A stretch of 64,000 nucleotides of DNA from Paraspadella gotoi (lineage: Eukaryota; Chaetognatha): positions 1,115,576-1,179,575 of the forward strand of contig JBJCIZ010000028.1 in NCBI GenBank assembly GCA_051294375.1, given 5' to 3'. Position numbers and translations under genes: made by a program. The notes below the pieces were generated by a model that saw only the letters and a list, made by a program, of their open reading frames with translations, had not been told where the DNA came from and ran no database searches. Shown piece after piece: positions 32,314-51,469 of the stretch (positions are counted from its first letter, which is position 1; the number at the start of each line of letters is the position of its first letter).

Positions 32314-33270
32314 TTCTTTTTTTTTGGGGGGGAGGGAGGGAAGGAGAGAGGAAAAGAGGAAAGAAGAGAGAAAAAGGTTAAGATGAAGTGAAAAAGAAAA
32401 GAGAAAAGAAGAGAGAAAACGAGGAGACGGAGAGAAAAAGGAGAAAAAGAAGAAAAAAGAGAAAAAGAAGAAAAAAGAGAGCGAGACAAGGCAAGTTTAT
32501 TTAGCCGACGTCAAAACGAGAGAGAGAGAGATTCATCGCCTCTCTCTCTCTATCTTCACTAAGAAGCCTAATGAAGGGGAAAAGTTGGATTCATTATCAA
32601 AGGACTTTATAAACATGTGTTTTAATAATTCGTTTCAGGTAAAATAAAAGTTTTTTCAATAAGTTAAAGATTCTGAAGGAAATGATTGTTGCTTTTGTCT
32701 CAAAGTCATAAAATTATCATCGTAGAAAAAAATGATGAAATAAACTGATGATAGTGATATAACAATAGATGCAACGAATTTTTAATTCATCTTCCACTTA
32801 TTTTCTTTTTTATTTTAATCTGCGGTACAAAACCTCTGTTTTAAAAAACAAGGATTTAAATCAGCATAAAAAAATTTCTATCTAGGAATAGAAAAGGCCA
32901 ATCCTAACTAAGAGAGGGAAGTCATTATATGCAAAACTTTTTTTTTCTGTGAGGGAGGAAGAGGAATTACGATTGACATCGACTATCCGTAGCCAGTTGA
33001 ATGTACTTCTTTCCAAATACCAAAGGTTTTCCGGTTCAAAAATTTAAAAAAAAAAACTCATTTCATATTGAAACAAAAAGTTAATAAATAATTCTTATAA
33101 AGCTTACACGGTGAAAAAAAAAAGACAATAATTGTAGGTGTGAAGTCTGAGCACCGAACGTTGCAAAGAACAATGATGAAATAAAATTAAAAATAGTTAT
33201 CAAGTTTTAAATATTAAACGAAACCGGAAGAACTTTTTAACTCTTTTTCTCCGAAAAGCGATGAAGTTGT
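32314..33270. other. Intergenic: GA-rich microsatellites then AT-rich DNA
   Basis: 32330-32530 is purine-rich on the plus strand with GA runs, lying immediately upstream of the RNF215-like start. It could contain that gene's 5' UTR or promoter. 32580-33270 is AT-rich and would include the CUL2 3' UTR. No further gene is seen. Confidence 0.45.
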
Positions 33271-33273
33271 GCT

Positions 33274-39737
<6,464 letters not shown>

Positions 39738-41468
39738 TCAAAGTAAATATTCCGAGTTTTGCTGAGATCGTCTCTCCTGACTGGCGGAGACTGCGACTTG
39801 AAGATCTTCGACTCTCTTCATCCTTTTGTGAAAGGCTTTGTTGGCGATGTCCTTCACGTATGTCGAGGCAGTCACGATGTTTTTCTGTGAAATCAATTTC
39901 AAATTCACGAATGACTTCTTTTCACGTAGTTGGGATTCCACGACGGAAACTGGAATGTGATTTTCCGATAACAATTTCGTTGTCAAAACACCATTTTCAT
40001 CTCATCGCAGGACTAACAAGATCGTGAAAGCAAAAAGATTCAAGAAGCAAAAACTCTCTCTTTCTCGCTTGATAGAATCGTCGTCACGCGATTGGTTGGA
40101 ATCAACAATCACCAATTCAAAAGATCTCTCACCTTTCCTCTCCCTTTTTTAATCTTCTGATCGAATCCAGTCAAATTCGGAAACTGCTTCACGAAGTCTC
40201 CATATTTTTCGTTGAAGAATCCGCATTTCGTCAAATCCGAATCAGTTTTGCTTTTCTCGGCGAATTCTGTAGCGAGGTCTCGTCCGAATCCGTACATGAC
40301 TGTAGAGAGGAGGCGACGCTGACCCGAACTCTTGACAAAGACTTCCTCTGGGGTCAAAGTCTTCAGTTTGGAGATTTTTTCCATCATGACACTTTGAGGC
40401 GGGTCTTTCTGGAAAAAGGCCGAAGTGGAAGAGAGATAATCCTCCGGTAAGTGAATGGGATCGTCGTCCTCGTCATCGTCGTCCCAAATAACGTCGTCGT
40501 CATCGTCGTCGTTGTCCAGTGTTATAACGTCGTCGTCGTCGGGTTCATCTTTAATGGATGGAAGCTCGATTTTCACGTCTTCCTTCTCTTCCTCGCGAAG
40601 CGTAAGGGCGAGCCTTTTGGGCGGCGTGCCTTCGCGGTCGCCAGCGGCCGGGGCGGTGTCGGTGGCGGCACGCTTGCGGACGACGGCCTCGACGACGGAG
40701 GCCACGTGGTCCAAGTTGTCACGTGGATGAGGGACGCGTTGAGTGGAGTGGTCCTGTCTTAAGTGAGAGAAGGGGATTGTTAAAGAGTTTATTTAACTAA
40801 TATTATATGAAATTGGAACAACCAATATAAAAATTATCCATTCATTTAATAAATAAGCTATCTTGTCTATATAATAGACTGTGGAAGACGATGCCGCGAG
40901 CAGTTCACCGTCCGTTGCACACAAGTTCCCGAACTTCGGATCGGGCTGTAGTTCGTCACTACAGGTAGGTTAGACGCCCCGTCGCGCTTTCTTGTGTGAA
41001 TCAGCAGGGCGCGAACCCGAGTCCTTTGGGTTGGGAGGAGCTCGTGCTACCTCCGGCGCCATAGGTGCTGCTGATTCTCGGACGAGTAACGCTACAAGAC
41101 ACTATTAATAACAGTAGGAGCTAAAAATTTCCCATAAACCTGCTGGTAAGACTCCCGGCATCGTAGCCCCCACCCCGTGCCGTCTCGGCCGGCTTCGCCC
41201 CCGACGACCCGAGCCATGGCCTCTCCTGACCAAGGCGAATTTCGCCCCTCGACGCCGGACCCAAGGCCCCGCGACAATAAGAGGCGCAAAGGTCATCGTC
41301 TCCCGCGTAGTAAACGCCAGAATTGGATTTAAGGAGAATAAAGAGTTTGTTGCCATAGAGATCGGTCATCTTGACGGCGGCTTGGACCAGGATGTTGATG
41401 AAGGCCGATTCCAGGTTGGCCAGTTGAGTCAAAAGAGTTTGGATATTTTGAGTCGAAACCAAAGACAT
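39738..41468 (-). CDS. Unrecognised acidic, probably nuclear protein with SUMO motifs
   Basis: Probable exons: one from ATG 41468 (donor uncertain, perhaps near 41149), 40133-40753, and 39738-39884. The last two join in phase. The first begins MSLVSTQNIQTLLTQL, a helical stretch, followed by KLFILLKSNSGVYYAG. The middle exon has a basic KR patch, sumoylation-type VKIEL and IKDEPDD, an acidic run containing VITLD (a SUMO-interaction-like motif), then a conserved-looking helical part (EEVFVKSSGQRRLLSTVMYG). The last exon is helical and basic (FHKRMKRVEDLQVAVSAS). I do not recognise the family. An LTR-like fragment lies in the intron at about 40930-41090. The phase between exons 1 and 2 is unresolved. 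Confidence 0.6.
40930..41090 (-). mobile_element. Diverged LTR fragment of the TRIM family
   Basis: Shares with the complement of the 21.4-kb LTR the blocks cttcggatc, gggctgta, gttagacgccccgtc, cctttgggttgggagg and ctccggcgccat. It is inserted between exons of the unrecognised acidic protein, in the intron whose splice phase does not resolve. Confidence 0.65.
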
Positions 41469-41926
41469 TTTCTGAGGTCTACAGGATTTCAGAATTTTTA
41501 AGAGATGGAGTCTGTTTTTTAGAGATGGAACATTTCTTTTAGAGAGGGAATTTTATAAAGACGAACTTGGTTTCAAAGATAAACCGGCTGAAACATTCAT
41601 GAAGTTTCTTATGTAATTAGATCAAGAGTTTAAAATATCCTAATCTACGAAAACAATAATGAAAAAAGAGGCACAAAACTTAAAAAAATAAAACATCTCG
41701 AATCTAACCGATTAATAGAAAATTAACAATAGAAAAGAGTCGCGCGTCCTCACTAAAAACCTCTTTTCAACCGAAACACCAAAACCTTTAAAAACTGAAA
41801 AGATAATTTTTCACTGAAAGAGAGACGCACGAAAAGATCAACGCCTGTCTTCAGTCTCCGCCTGTTTCTTTCTCTTCTTCAAACGCCTGTTGTCCTCCCA
41901 CCTGCTTCTCTTCCCCCCTTTTCGAT

Positions 41927-43383
<1,457 letters not shown>

Positions 43384-43389
43384 GGCGCG

Positions 43390-44450
43390 CCGAGGAAAGC
43401 CAAGTTTTTACTTAAGGTGGAGGAAAATCTTAAAGAAAACAAGATGATATTGATAAGACCAAAAGCAAAATGACAAAACCGAACTGAGATTCTCGGAGCC
43501 AATTATAGATATTAGATATTAGATAATGCGCTAGTTGCTCAATCCAATTTGAATTCGATTAATTCCCTCGAATTTATTCAAATTTTCATAACATTTTTCG
43601 AATGAGTTTTTATACAGCTTTCTATATCACAAACAGTTTTATTGTGAGATAAAGCTTAAATTTAGTTTCCAATTAATATACATTTTAAAATCTGGATGAT
43701 AGAAAAACAAATTAGTTTATATGAAATCTAATATTAGATTCCATCATTTAACGTTAGATTCAATCTTTTTTTAAAAATCAATGTAAATTACATTATTACA
43801 CAAAGAAAGAGAGAGAAAGTTTATAATAAAGGAGAAGATAATTCAAGATATTCGTGTTTACAACAGTAAAGGCCAGACTAATCCACTTTTATCGATGCCC
43901 AAAAGTTAATAACCGAATCAAAATATTCAAGAATAACTTTTGAAAGGCAACGCAAGCGACTAATTCAACTCAGGCGGAAACTAAAATTTGGCTTTATTTC
44001 TGCTTTATTTTCTGTTTTAGCTTCTCGTTTCGAAAACATTATGCGTCTTTTACCCCAACGGTTCTTACTTACTCTCCGCCTTTCCTTTTCCTGACCGAAA
44101 GTTTGTTTTCTGTTTGAGTGAGAAACAACATTAAAAACTAGAAAAGAAAAATTAAGAAAAAAAGACCAAAAATAGAAAAGACATTAATATATAGAAAATA
44201 TTTACGTAGGTTAAATAAAAAGAGTGAAACTGAAATATTTTTGCTCAATATTAATACTGCCAATTAAAAGAAAAAGAATGATTGGTCACCTGCTATACAA
44301 AATTAAAAGACTTTCAAATTCAGTTGAATTTTTTTATTAGGCAAATACGGGAATATTATGAACTAAATAAATTTAAAATAAAAGCAACGGTTTTGAAAAC
44401 TTCAAACTGGAAAAAAATCATCTTTCCCGATCGTATTTACGATCGGCGAT

Positions 44451-44502
<52 letters not shown>

Positions 44503-44575
44503 CTCAATTCTAAAAAAACGCGACATTTTTATTGCACCGAATCCGAATTCTCTCGTCGTTGTCGTTGTTGTTGCC
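43390..44575. other. AT-rich intergenic region with a (CT)n run
   Basis: Between the AK2 start and the RNF146-like stop. No exon is supported. A pure CT run lies at 44456-44500. The RNF146-like 3' UTR and the AK2 promoter must lie here. Confidence 0.5.
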
Positions 44576-44580
44576 ATCTT

Positions 44581-47458
44581 TCATCGTCGATTCCAAATCC
44601 TGACGTCGTCGAGCGCCTCGACGGAAGCGGCGTCCCCGACAGCGCCGCGGTGTCGCCGTCCAGCGGCGTCCCTGGCCAACGCGGACGAGCGCATGGAGGG
44701 TCGCATCGATGGTGACGCCGCCGCCGACATTTGCGTCAATTCCGGGGACGACGACGCCGTTCTAAGTCGAGCGGCGCCCTCCGTGGCGCCATCTTCGTCG
44801 CGTCGATTCTCTACCGATGCTTCGGCGTCGTCGTCGTCTTCTCCTCGGGTGGTGTCGGCGTCGTCCCGTTCAAAGTCCCGGCGTCGCGCCGCCACTTCCT
44901 CTTTGGATCGGCGCGATTCGGAAGCGCGTCGCCGATTGGCCGCCTCCCGCGCCTCCGCCTCGAGTTCCTCTTGCCTCTCCTGAAGAAAGGAGATAAACTC
45001 ATTTACATTTCGCAGTTTTTAAAACCAAACTACGCTGCAAAATATAATGACTTTTAAACAAATATCTCTTCAAAGAATAAATTGTTGAAGCAAAAATTTA
45101 AATCATATAATATTTATATTTTTATAAAGCTTAACATATATTTTAATGATAAAAAATAACCCTAAACCTATGTTTTCCATGTTTAATATCAGTATCAGTG
45201 GTGGCTTCTGTACCATTTTCCTTTGTTAAGTTTGGTAAGGTCAATGGTTTGACCGAGGTTTCGTGTTGTAGTTGTTCGTTCACACGCCTTTCTTTTATTT
45301 ATACCCTCAGTATATGAATCAACATTTAAATGTTTTATGATAATCATAAATGTATGAGCTACCATTGTCTCTCCTCTACTTATTTCTTTTCTTCTTTCAT
45401 AGAGTCAACTAAAGTGTTAACTCCCAATAATTCTTTTTCAATAATTACCTATGACGTAAGCAACTATAAAAGATCCCGCTTTTCAAACCTCACCTGCTGC
45501 TCGTCCTCCAGAATCCGCAGCTGATGCGTCGCCGCCAAAACGGTCGCCTGCTGATGCAGCTGCTGATGCAGCAGATTGGGCATCGGAGGAAAGAGCGGGG
45601 GATGAACGTGGTGGTGGTGGTGGGTGTGATGGTGAAGGGTGATGGTGGCGCCGGGGTGGGCGTGGTTGCCGGTAGGAAACTCCGACCCGCTGGACGACGA
45701 CACTGCGAGGGAAGGGGGAGTCGGCGAAACGCTTGGCGGCGCCGGAGGTGGCGCGGCGCCGATGGACAAAGAATTAGAGGATCCCAACGTCGTCGTCGTA
45801 GTCGTCGTCGATTGACCGCTGCAGCCGGTCGCCAAGCAACCGGCCGACCCAGCAGCGTTGCTGCCACTGACGCCGCCACCGCAGCAGCAACAGCCCGACA
45901 GATGCAGAAGGGATCCGTTGGGCGTGGAGCCGCCGGAGAGAGAGCCGGCTGAGGAAGAGCGCAGCGCTAAGGCCGAGCCATTGGGGCTGCCGGTCAAGAG
46001 GTTAGTCTTTCCCGGGCAGCGATGAAGAGGAAAGCCGACGCCGAAGACGACGCTGCCGCCAGAAACCGGAACATTGCCGGTGACGATGTGGAGAGCGGCG
46101 TCGTTGCTGCCGGCGGCGTTGGAGGCCGATGCCGTCGATGAAGAAAGAACTTCGCTGGAGGCAGAATCGGCACCGGAGACTCCGACGCCGGATCCGCTTG
46201 AAGGACCGATAATCGAGAGGCTTGGAACGCCGCTACCGCCGCCGACGCCGCCGCCTCCCCCGCCGCCGTGCAAGTGGAGATTCTGCAGAGAATTAGCCAG
46301 TTCTCTCTCGGGCGAAGAGGCTCGACTTCCCATGATGCTCAATGGAGTCTGTGGCGTGTTGTTCGGCGGCGAAGGAGGTCCACTGTCACGCGGCGACGGC
46401 GACAGCGCGCGCGGCGAAACGCGGACCGTCTTCCCGTGATTAGGAGGCGTGCCGCCTGCCGAAGATGCGGCCGAAGCGCCGGATGCGGGCGTAAGGGGGC
46501 CGGCCGGGGTGTTGAAGGGTGTGCCGGGCAGATGAGTGGCGGAGGAGGAGTGATAGTGGGGATGAGTAGCGCCGGGGGCGTTGGGAGAAACGCCGGCGCT
46601 AAGCGGCGTCGGTGGAATAGCGAGACTAGCGGCGCTGTCGCCACCGACGCCGCTTTCATCGCCGAAACTGTTGAAGCGAGGGCGTCGGAGCGTAAAGGAG
46701 GAGACGGACGGAGGCGGAGCGGAGGATGGAGCGGCGTCATCGTCTGAGCGCGGCGACGCCGGGCCGACTGACGCTGGTGACGTCCCTGCGGCGTCCTGAA
46801 TTCGAATCCCGGCGATGCCTTTTTTGGAAATGCTCGACAAGTCTCTCTTGATGCGTCGTCTCTTTGAAGGATCCGTCCGTCTGAATTGCCACATATTCTC
46901 AAAGTCGATGACGTAGACGAATCCAGCGATAAGAAGTTCGAGACGTCTGCTGCCGCGTCGGTGTGCCTCCTCCAGCTCGGCAGATGTCCGCTCGTCGTAT
47001 TGCCACCAACCGTGAAATCCTTCGTAGAACCATTGGAACCCCGACGACGCCGACTGGGCTTCCGGCGTCTCGGCCTCCGTCGATTCTCCAGTCGCGGCGT
47101 CGTGGGCGTCGCCTCCTTGCGAGGAACGACGCCGCGAAGACGACGCCGGTTTGTTTTGGATGAGATTGGGCCGTTCGAGGAACTCGGCAGGGATGTCGGT
47201 GCGGCAGAGGGCGCAACGTCGGCGTTGATTGGCTAAGACGCCTTTGACGCAGAGAAAGCAGAAGATGTGATTGCAGGGGAGTTGGACAGGGTGGACGCAT
47301 GCTTGGAGGCATACTGGGCATTCCAGGCGGGAAGAGTCGGGGGAATCTGGGTCTGAGGCGGCGCCATCAGAATCGGGGTCCTCGGCGGCGTCGGCGAGAG
47401 TGGGCGTGGCCGGCGCCGCGGCGGCGTCGTCATCGCACACGACGACAGAGGGAAGCAT
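44581..47458 (-). CDS. RNF146: RING-WWE E3 ubiquitin ligase, RNF146 (Iduna)-like
   Basis: Family role: recognises poly-ADP-ribosylated proteins through WWE and ubiquitinates them with tankyrase, including axin in Wnt signalling. Two exons in phase: 45494-47458 and 44581-44979, 787 residues. The RING is at residues about 48-85 (CPVCLQACVHPVQLPCNHIF ... CALCRTDIP). The WWE domain is at about 155-215 (FQWFYEGFHGWWQYDERTS ... YVIDFENMWQFRR, then KRRRIKRDL). This order is exactly RNF146. The protein is about twice the length of the human one (359). The remainder is a Ser/Gly/Pro-rich disordered tail with a His-rich run (HHHTHHHHHVHP), and the second exon is a charged helix (EELEAEAREAANRRR). The starting ATG precedes a short acidic leader. 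Confidence 0.92.
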
Positions 47459-47848
47459 CGTAAAAAGTATGTGACTAGACTTGACTCTGTCTCTATCAAT
47501 TTCTAAGTCTTGAAAGTATTAGCCGCTCATTCTCTAATCAGATCCGCAGAATTCCTGATAATAAATTTTAATTTTTTTTTCATAACGAAGTAAAAGGTGA
47601 GAAAGATTAAGGCGATCGAAAGTATGTCCGGCATGATTCATGATTAAATAATAAGTTGACAACCATTAAAAGAATTAATATAACTTATCACAGTCGCTTG
47701 GTAGGTATTTTGTTCATAGATCAGTGGGGAATTAGATTAGCTAACACCAAATTTTGATTGGTTTAAAAAAAAAACAAGAACAGCGTTTAGATTTCTTAAT
47801 TGAAAGAAATTATTCAAAACCTGAAAACACCAAAAATAAAAATTGATT

Positions 47849-50800
47849 TCATTTAAAAATGTCGTCGTCGTCATCGTCGAATATGGAAGCAGCGACAGCG
47901 TTAAGTTTCTTTGTTGGTTTTTGAGCCGCCGCTGCCGCCGCCGCCGACGCAGCCGTCGCCGATTTCGCTTTTGGAGCGAGAGAAGGAATGGCGAAAATGT
48001 CATCCGGATCATCATCATCGTCGTCTAAATAGGAAACTGGAATTTTCGCCGTCGGCTTCTCGATTCCAACGGCGAATATGTCTTCGTCGTCGTTGTTATC
48101 GAGGAGTTTCAAGGGGTCGTCCTTGGCTTTGTCCGTCGCCGGCGCCGGCGTCCCGACTTTGCCGCCTTTGACGACCGGCTTGAAGATGTCTTCATCGTCG
48201 TCTGACAAGACGTTGGAGCCGTCGATTTTAAAGGCGGAGTTTCCTTCTTCCTTCTTCGCAAAAATTCCTCTTTTTATTTCCGCCGTCGAAAAGATATCGT
48301 GGTCGTCGTCGTCGTCGTCGTCGTCGTCGAATGAATGAAGCGGCTTTTTGACTGAAATTTGACTCGACGAACGAATTGGACGAGAAACCAGCGGAGAATC
48401 GAAGAAAGAGTCAGACTCTTCGTCGTCCGGCAGCGGTGGGGGCTCCAGCGGCTGCAGCGGCGTGGGACCCTTTCCGATTCCGTCTTTCTCTTCGCGAGGC
48501 TTCGAAGCGGTCGTCGTCGTCGATGTTTTCGTCTGGAGTGACCCGAATAGAAAGTCGTCGTCGTCGTCGTCGTCGAGAAGATTTTTCTTCGTCGTCGTCG
48601 TCGTCGTTTTTGTCGTCAATATTGATGAACCGAAAAGCAAATCATCGTCGTTGTCGTCGTCGTCAGCCTTTTTCGTCGTTGTCGTCGTCGTCTTTTTATT
48701 TAAGCCGAAAATAGAATCATCGTCGTCGTCGTCGTCGTCCAATGGGAAACGAGCTTTCGTTGCAGCAGTCTCCGCCGCCGGCGACGCCGCCGCCGCAGCG
48801 CCGGTCGACGTTTTTGGATCAGACGACGTAATGACGGCGCCGTTTGCGTCGGTAACCGGAGCGGCGAACTCTCCGAACATCTTGTCCGCCGCGCCCTTCG
48901 TCGGCGCCGCCTCCCCAACACCGCCACCGGCCTCCCTTCTGCCGGGTCTCGTCGGCGGACGCCTATTTCCACGAATCCTGGCGCGCGATTTGGTCGCCTC
49001 ATTGGACAAGAGGGAGACGGAGGCTTCGCCGCCAGCCGCTGCTGCTGTCGCCATCTCAACGGGCGATTGCGACTTCTTTCTCGATAGTGGAGGAGAGTCC
49101 ATCGGTGCTCTGACTGGAATCTTTAATTCCGCCGCCAGGGCGCCGACTTTGGACGTTTTTACATCGGTGCCGGACTTGGGCGCCGCTTGTGGGAAAATAG
49201 CGACGCCGCCGATTGGCGGACCGGAGGTCTTGGGTCTGGCGCCGGCGAGGTTGGCGCCGGCGGTGTTGGCGTCGGTGGAAGAGGTCGTCATTGTCGCGTC
49301 AGGTAGATGAATGGCAGAGGAAGAGGAAATTGAATTTGATGCCAAAATTTCATCTTTTGTCGAATTTGAAAATAAATCATCATCATCATCAAAGATGGAC
49401 GAAACCGCCGAAGCTGGGGCTGCTGTTGCGCCTGCGGTTTTGGCAGCTGGAGCCCCAAGGGATGAGCCAGATGGGGCGACCGCAGGCTTCAAAGGCTTCG
49501 GAATAAAATCATCCTCTTCATCAGAGTCTAGGAAAAGTCCAGCATTAAATCCCAATTCGATCTTCTTTGTTTCATCAACGATTTTCTTGATCTCAATTTC
49601 CTTTTTTATTTCTTCTTTTTTCGCCGCCTTTTTATTTCCTCCTCCTCCTCTTCCTCCTCCTTCCTCGCTGGACCAGTCCGACGACTCCGCCTCCTCTTCC
49701 TCCGGCGGCGGGCGGCGAAAGAGGCCGGCGGCGACGACGGGATTGGCGGCACCGCCAAAGACGCTGACGGCTCCGGGAGGCAACTTTGGTTTGGACGGCG
49801 CGGATTCTGAGAAGGCGGGGGTCGCGTCGGGCGGGGATTCCGGCAAAAGCGGCGCCGTTTCCGGCTTTTTCGTCGTTGGCTCTTTGTCGAGCGGTTTCGG
49901 CGACGGAGAGGAAATGGGTTTTCCAAAGAAGTCGTCGTCGTCGTCAAAGTTTAAACCTTTTTTGTCGTCAAATAAATCGTTGACTTCTGTCCTTTTTCCT
50001 CCTCCTCCATCTTTCTTAGGAACTCCGAAGAAATCGTCTTCATCATCTTCCTCATCGTCGAAAAGGCCGCCGCCGCCGCCGCCGCCGCCGCCTTCAGAAC
50101 CCCCACCGCCGCTCTCCGGAATCCTTGGCGTCGGAATTTGGGAAAAAGACGGAGGTTTTGGTTTCGCGGCGAAAAAGCCGTCGTCGTCGTCGTCGTCGTC
50201 GTCGCCAGAGGAAAATAAACTCATTAAATTTTGAGATTTTGTCTTTGATTTTTCATCGATTTTCTTCGTCTTTTCCTCATTCGTCTTCGCCTTTTCATTC
50301 CTCTTCGTCTCTTCCTTTTTCGCCTTTTCCTCCTCCCTCTCCTCCTCCTCCTCTCTCTTCTTCTCCCTCTCCAACGTCTCCCTCTCTTTCCCCGCCGCCG
50401 CCGCCTTTCCGCCAGCCAATCTGGCGGCCAATTCGGCGGCGAAATCCAACTTAGGCGGCGGAGCGGCGACGGACTTTGGCGCCGTCTCCACTTCCTCCTC
50501 CTCCTCATCCAGAGGCGGGGGCTCGACCCTCCCTACTCTTTCCTCTTCCTCTTCCCCAAACAATCCTCCCTCCTCTTCCTCTTCGTCAAACATGGAAATC
50601 AACGTGGTCCCCTTTCTCCGCGCGGGGAACATTCCCCCATCCCCGGCGGCCTCCTCTTCTCCGTCCCCAGCTGCGCTTGGGATAGTCGGATTCCTCACGG
50701 GCGAATCGAAGAGTCCCGGTTCTGCTTCTCCATCTTCGTCGTCTTCCACGAAAGTGAGGGTCTTCCTGCGCGGCTGCTGCTGCGGCGGAGCGAACATGTC

Positions 50801-51469
50801 CTCATCCTCGTCGAGTTCGTCTTCAACGACGGCGCTGATGCTGCTGCTGACACCATCGACGTCTTCAGATGCAAAGACATCCTCAACCGCTTCGTCGACA
50901 ACAGTGACGACTTCAGGAGCCACGTCGGGTTTGGCTCTCCTCGGCAGCCCAACCGCTTCGTCCTCCAAGAATCTCGAAGATCCGATCCACGCGGGCAGCG
51001 GACGCCCCTTGTAAGGATCCTTGAAAGCATCATCTTCATCAGCAGCGCCTCTTAGTACTGATCTAACGACCTTCAGCCCCGCGGCGATTGCCTCGGCGAC
51101 CTTGGGCACCAGGTCGGCCTCTGTCGGCTCGGAATTGTCGGCCTGGCCTTTATTGTTGTCGGCTTTAGCGTCGGTTACGTCTTCTTCGTACACGCGACTC
51201 TCCACAAATTGATTATTGGCCATCATAACGAAATCGTTCATAGTGTTGTGCAGGCGACAGTCAGTGGCTCGAGACTCTCTCGCCAGATCGTCCAGGCCTT
51301 TGGCCACTTCGTGCGTCTTGGCCATCAGGCGTTGGGAAAAGTCTTGCAGGTGGAGGAGAAGGCCAGCGTCTCCTGCAAGAGACCATGTCTTGTGATTGTC
51401 CGCGATTTCCGCCAAGGTCCAGGGCCGCTCCCAGACCGGAGGCGTCGCGGCGCTACCGGCGCCTTCCAT
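47849..51469 (-). CDS. WASHC2: WASH complex subunit 2 (FAM21), intronless
   Basis: Endosomal WASH-complex subunit that links retromer to Arp2/3 activation. A single 1206-residue open frame starts MEGAGSAATPPVWERPWTLA. The N-terminal head is conserved: WSLAGDAGLLLHLQDFSQRL, ATDCRLHNTMNDF, NQFVESRVYEEDV, DLVPKVAEAI, and RPLPAWIGSSRF. The long tail has repeated LF-acidic motifs (LFDDEEDDEDDFFG, DDDDDLFSN, DDDDIFAV, ending SIFDDDDDDIFK), which bind retromer VPS35 in the family. A basic SRARIRGNRRPPTRPGRR block matches the FAM21 C-terminal half. Poly-Asp tracts are coded by long GAC/GAT runs, which also open the opposite strand. Human WASHC2 is about 1320-1340 residues and multi-exonic, so the lack of introns is notable. 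Confidence 0.95.
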   Translation of the reverse strand: MEGAGSAATPPVWERPWTLAEIADNHKTWSLAGDAGLLLHLQDFSQRLMAKTHEVAKGLDDLARESRATDCRLHNTMNDFVMMANNQFVESRVYEEDVTDAKADNNKGQADNSEPTEADLVPKVAEAIAAGLKVVRSVLRGAADEDDAFKDPYKGRPLPAWIGSSRFLEDEAVGLPRRAKPDVAPEVVTVVDEAVEDVFASEDVDGVSSSISAVVEDELDEDEDMFAPPQQQPRRKTLTFVEDDEDGEAEPGLFDSPVRNPTIPSAAGDGEEEAAGDGGMFPARRKGTTLISMFDEEEEEGGLFGEEEEERVGRVEPPPLDEEEEEVETAPKSVAAPPPKLDFAAELAARLAGGKAAAAGKERETLEREKKREEEEEREEEKAKKEETKRNEKAKTNEEKTKKIDEKSKTKSQNLMSLFSSGDDDDDDDDGFFAAKPKPPSFSQIPTPRIPESGGGGSEGGGGGGGGGLFDDEEDDEDDFFGVPKKDGGGGKRTEVNDLFDDKKGLNFDDDDDFFGKPISSPSPKPLDKEPTTKKPETAPLLPESPPDATPAFSESAPSKPKLPPGAVSVFGGAANPVVAAGLFRRPPPEEEEAESSDWSSEEGGGRGGGGNKKAAKKEEIKKEIEIKKIVDETKKIELGFNAGLFLDSDEEDDFIPKPLKPAVAPSGSSLGAPAAKTAGATAAPASAVSSIFDDDDDLFSNSTKDEILASNSISSSSAIHLPDATMTTSSTDANTAGANLAGARPKTSGPPIGGVAIFPQAAPKSGTDVKTSKVGALAAELKIPVRAPMDSPPLSRKKSQSPVEMATAAAAGGEASVSLLSNEATKSRARIRGNRRPPTRPGRREAGGGVGEAAPTKGAADKMFGEFAAPVTDANGAVITSSDPKTSTGAAAAASPAAETAATKARFPLDDDDDDDDSIFGLNKKTTTTTTKKADDDDNDDDLLFGSSILTTKTTTTTTKKNLLDDDDDDDFLFGSLQTKTSTTTTASKPREEKDGIGKGPTPLQPLEPPPLPDDEESDSFFDSPLVSRPIRSSSQISVKKPLHSFDDDDDDDDDHDIFSTAEIKRGIFAKKEEGNSAFKIDGSNVLSDDDEDIFKPVVKGGKVGTPAPATDKAKDDPLKLLDNNDDEDIFAVGIEKPTAKIPVSYLDDDDDDPDDIFAIPSLAPKAKSATAASAAAAAAAQKPTKKLNAVAASIFDDDDDDIFK

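Noticed and set aside
45524-46747. Plus-strand Arg/Gly-rich frames opposite the RNF146-like gene
   Set aside because: Shadows of a GC-rich Ser/Pro coding sequence; no motif seen.
48462-50454. Long plus-strand Ser-rich frames opposite WASHC2
   Set aside because: Antisense shadows of GAC/GAT repeat codons; the minus-strand frame has clear FAM21 conservation.
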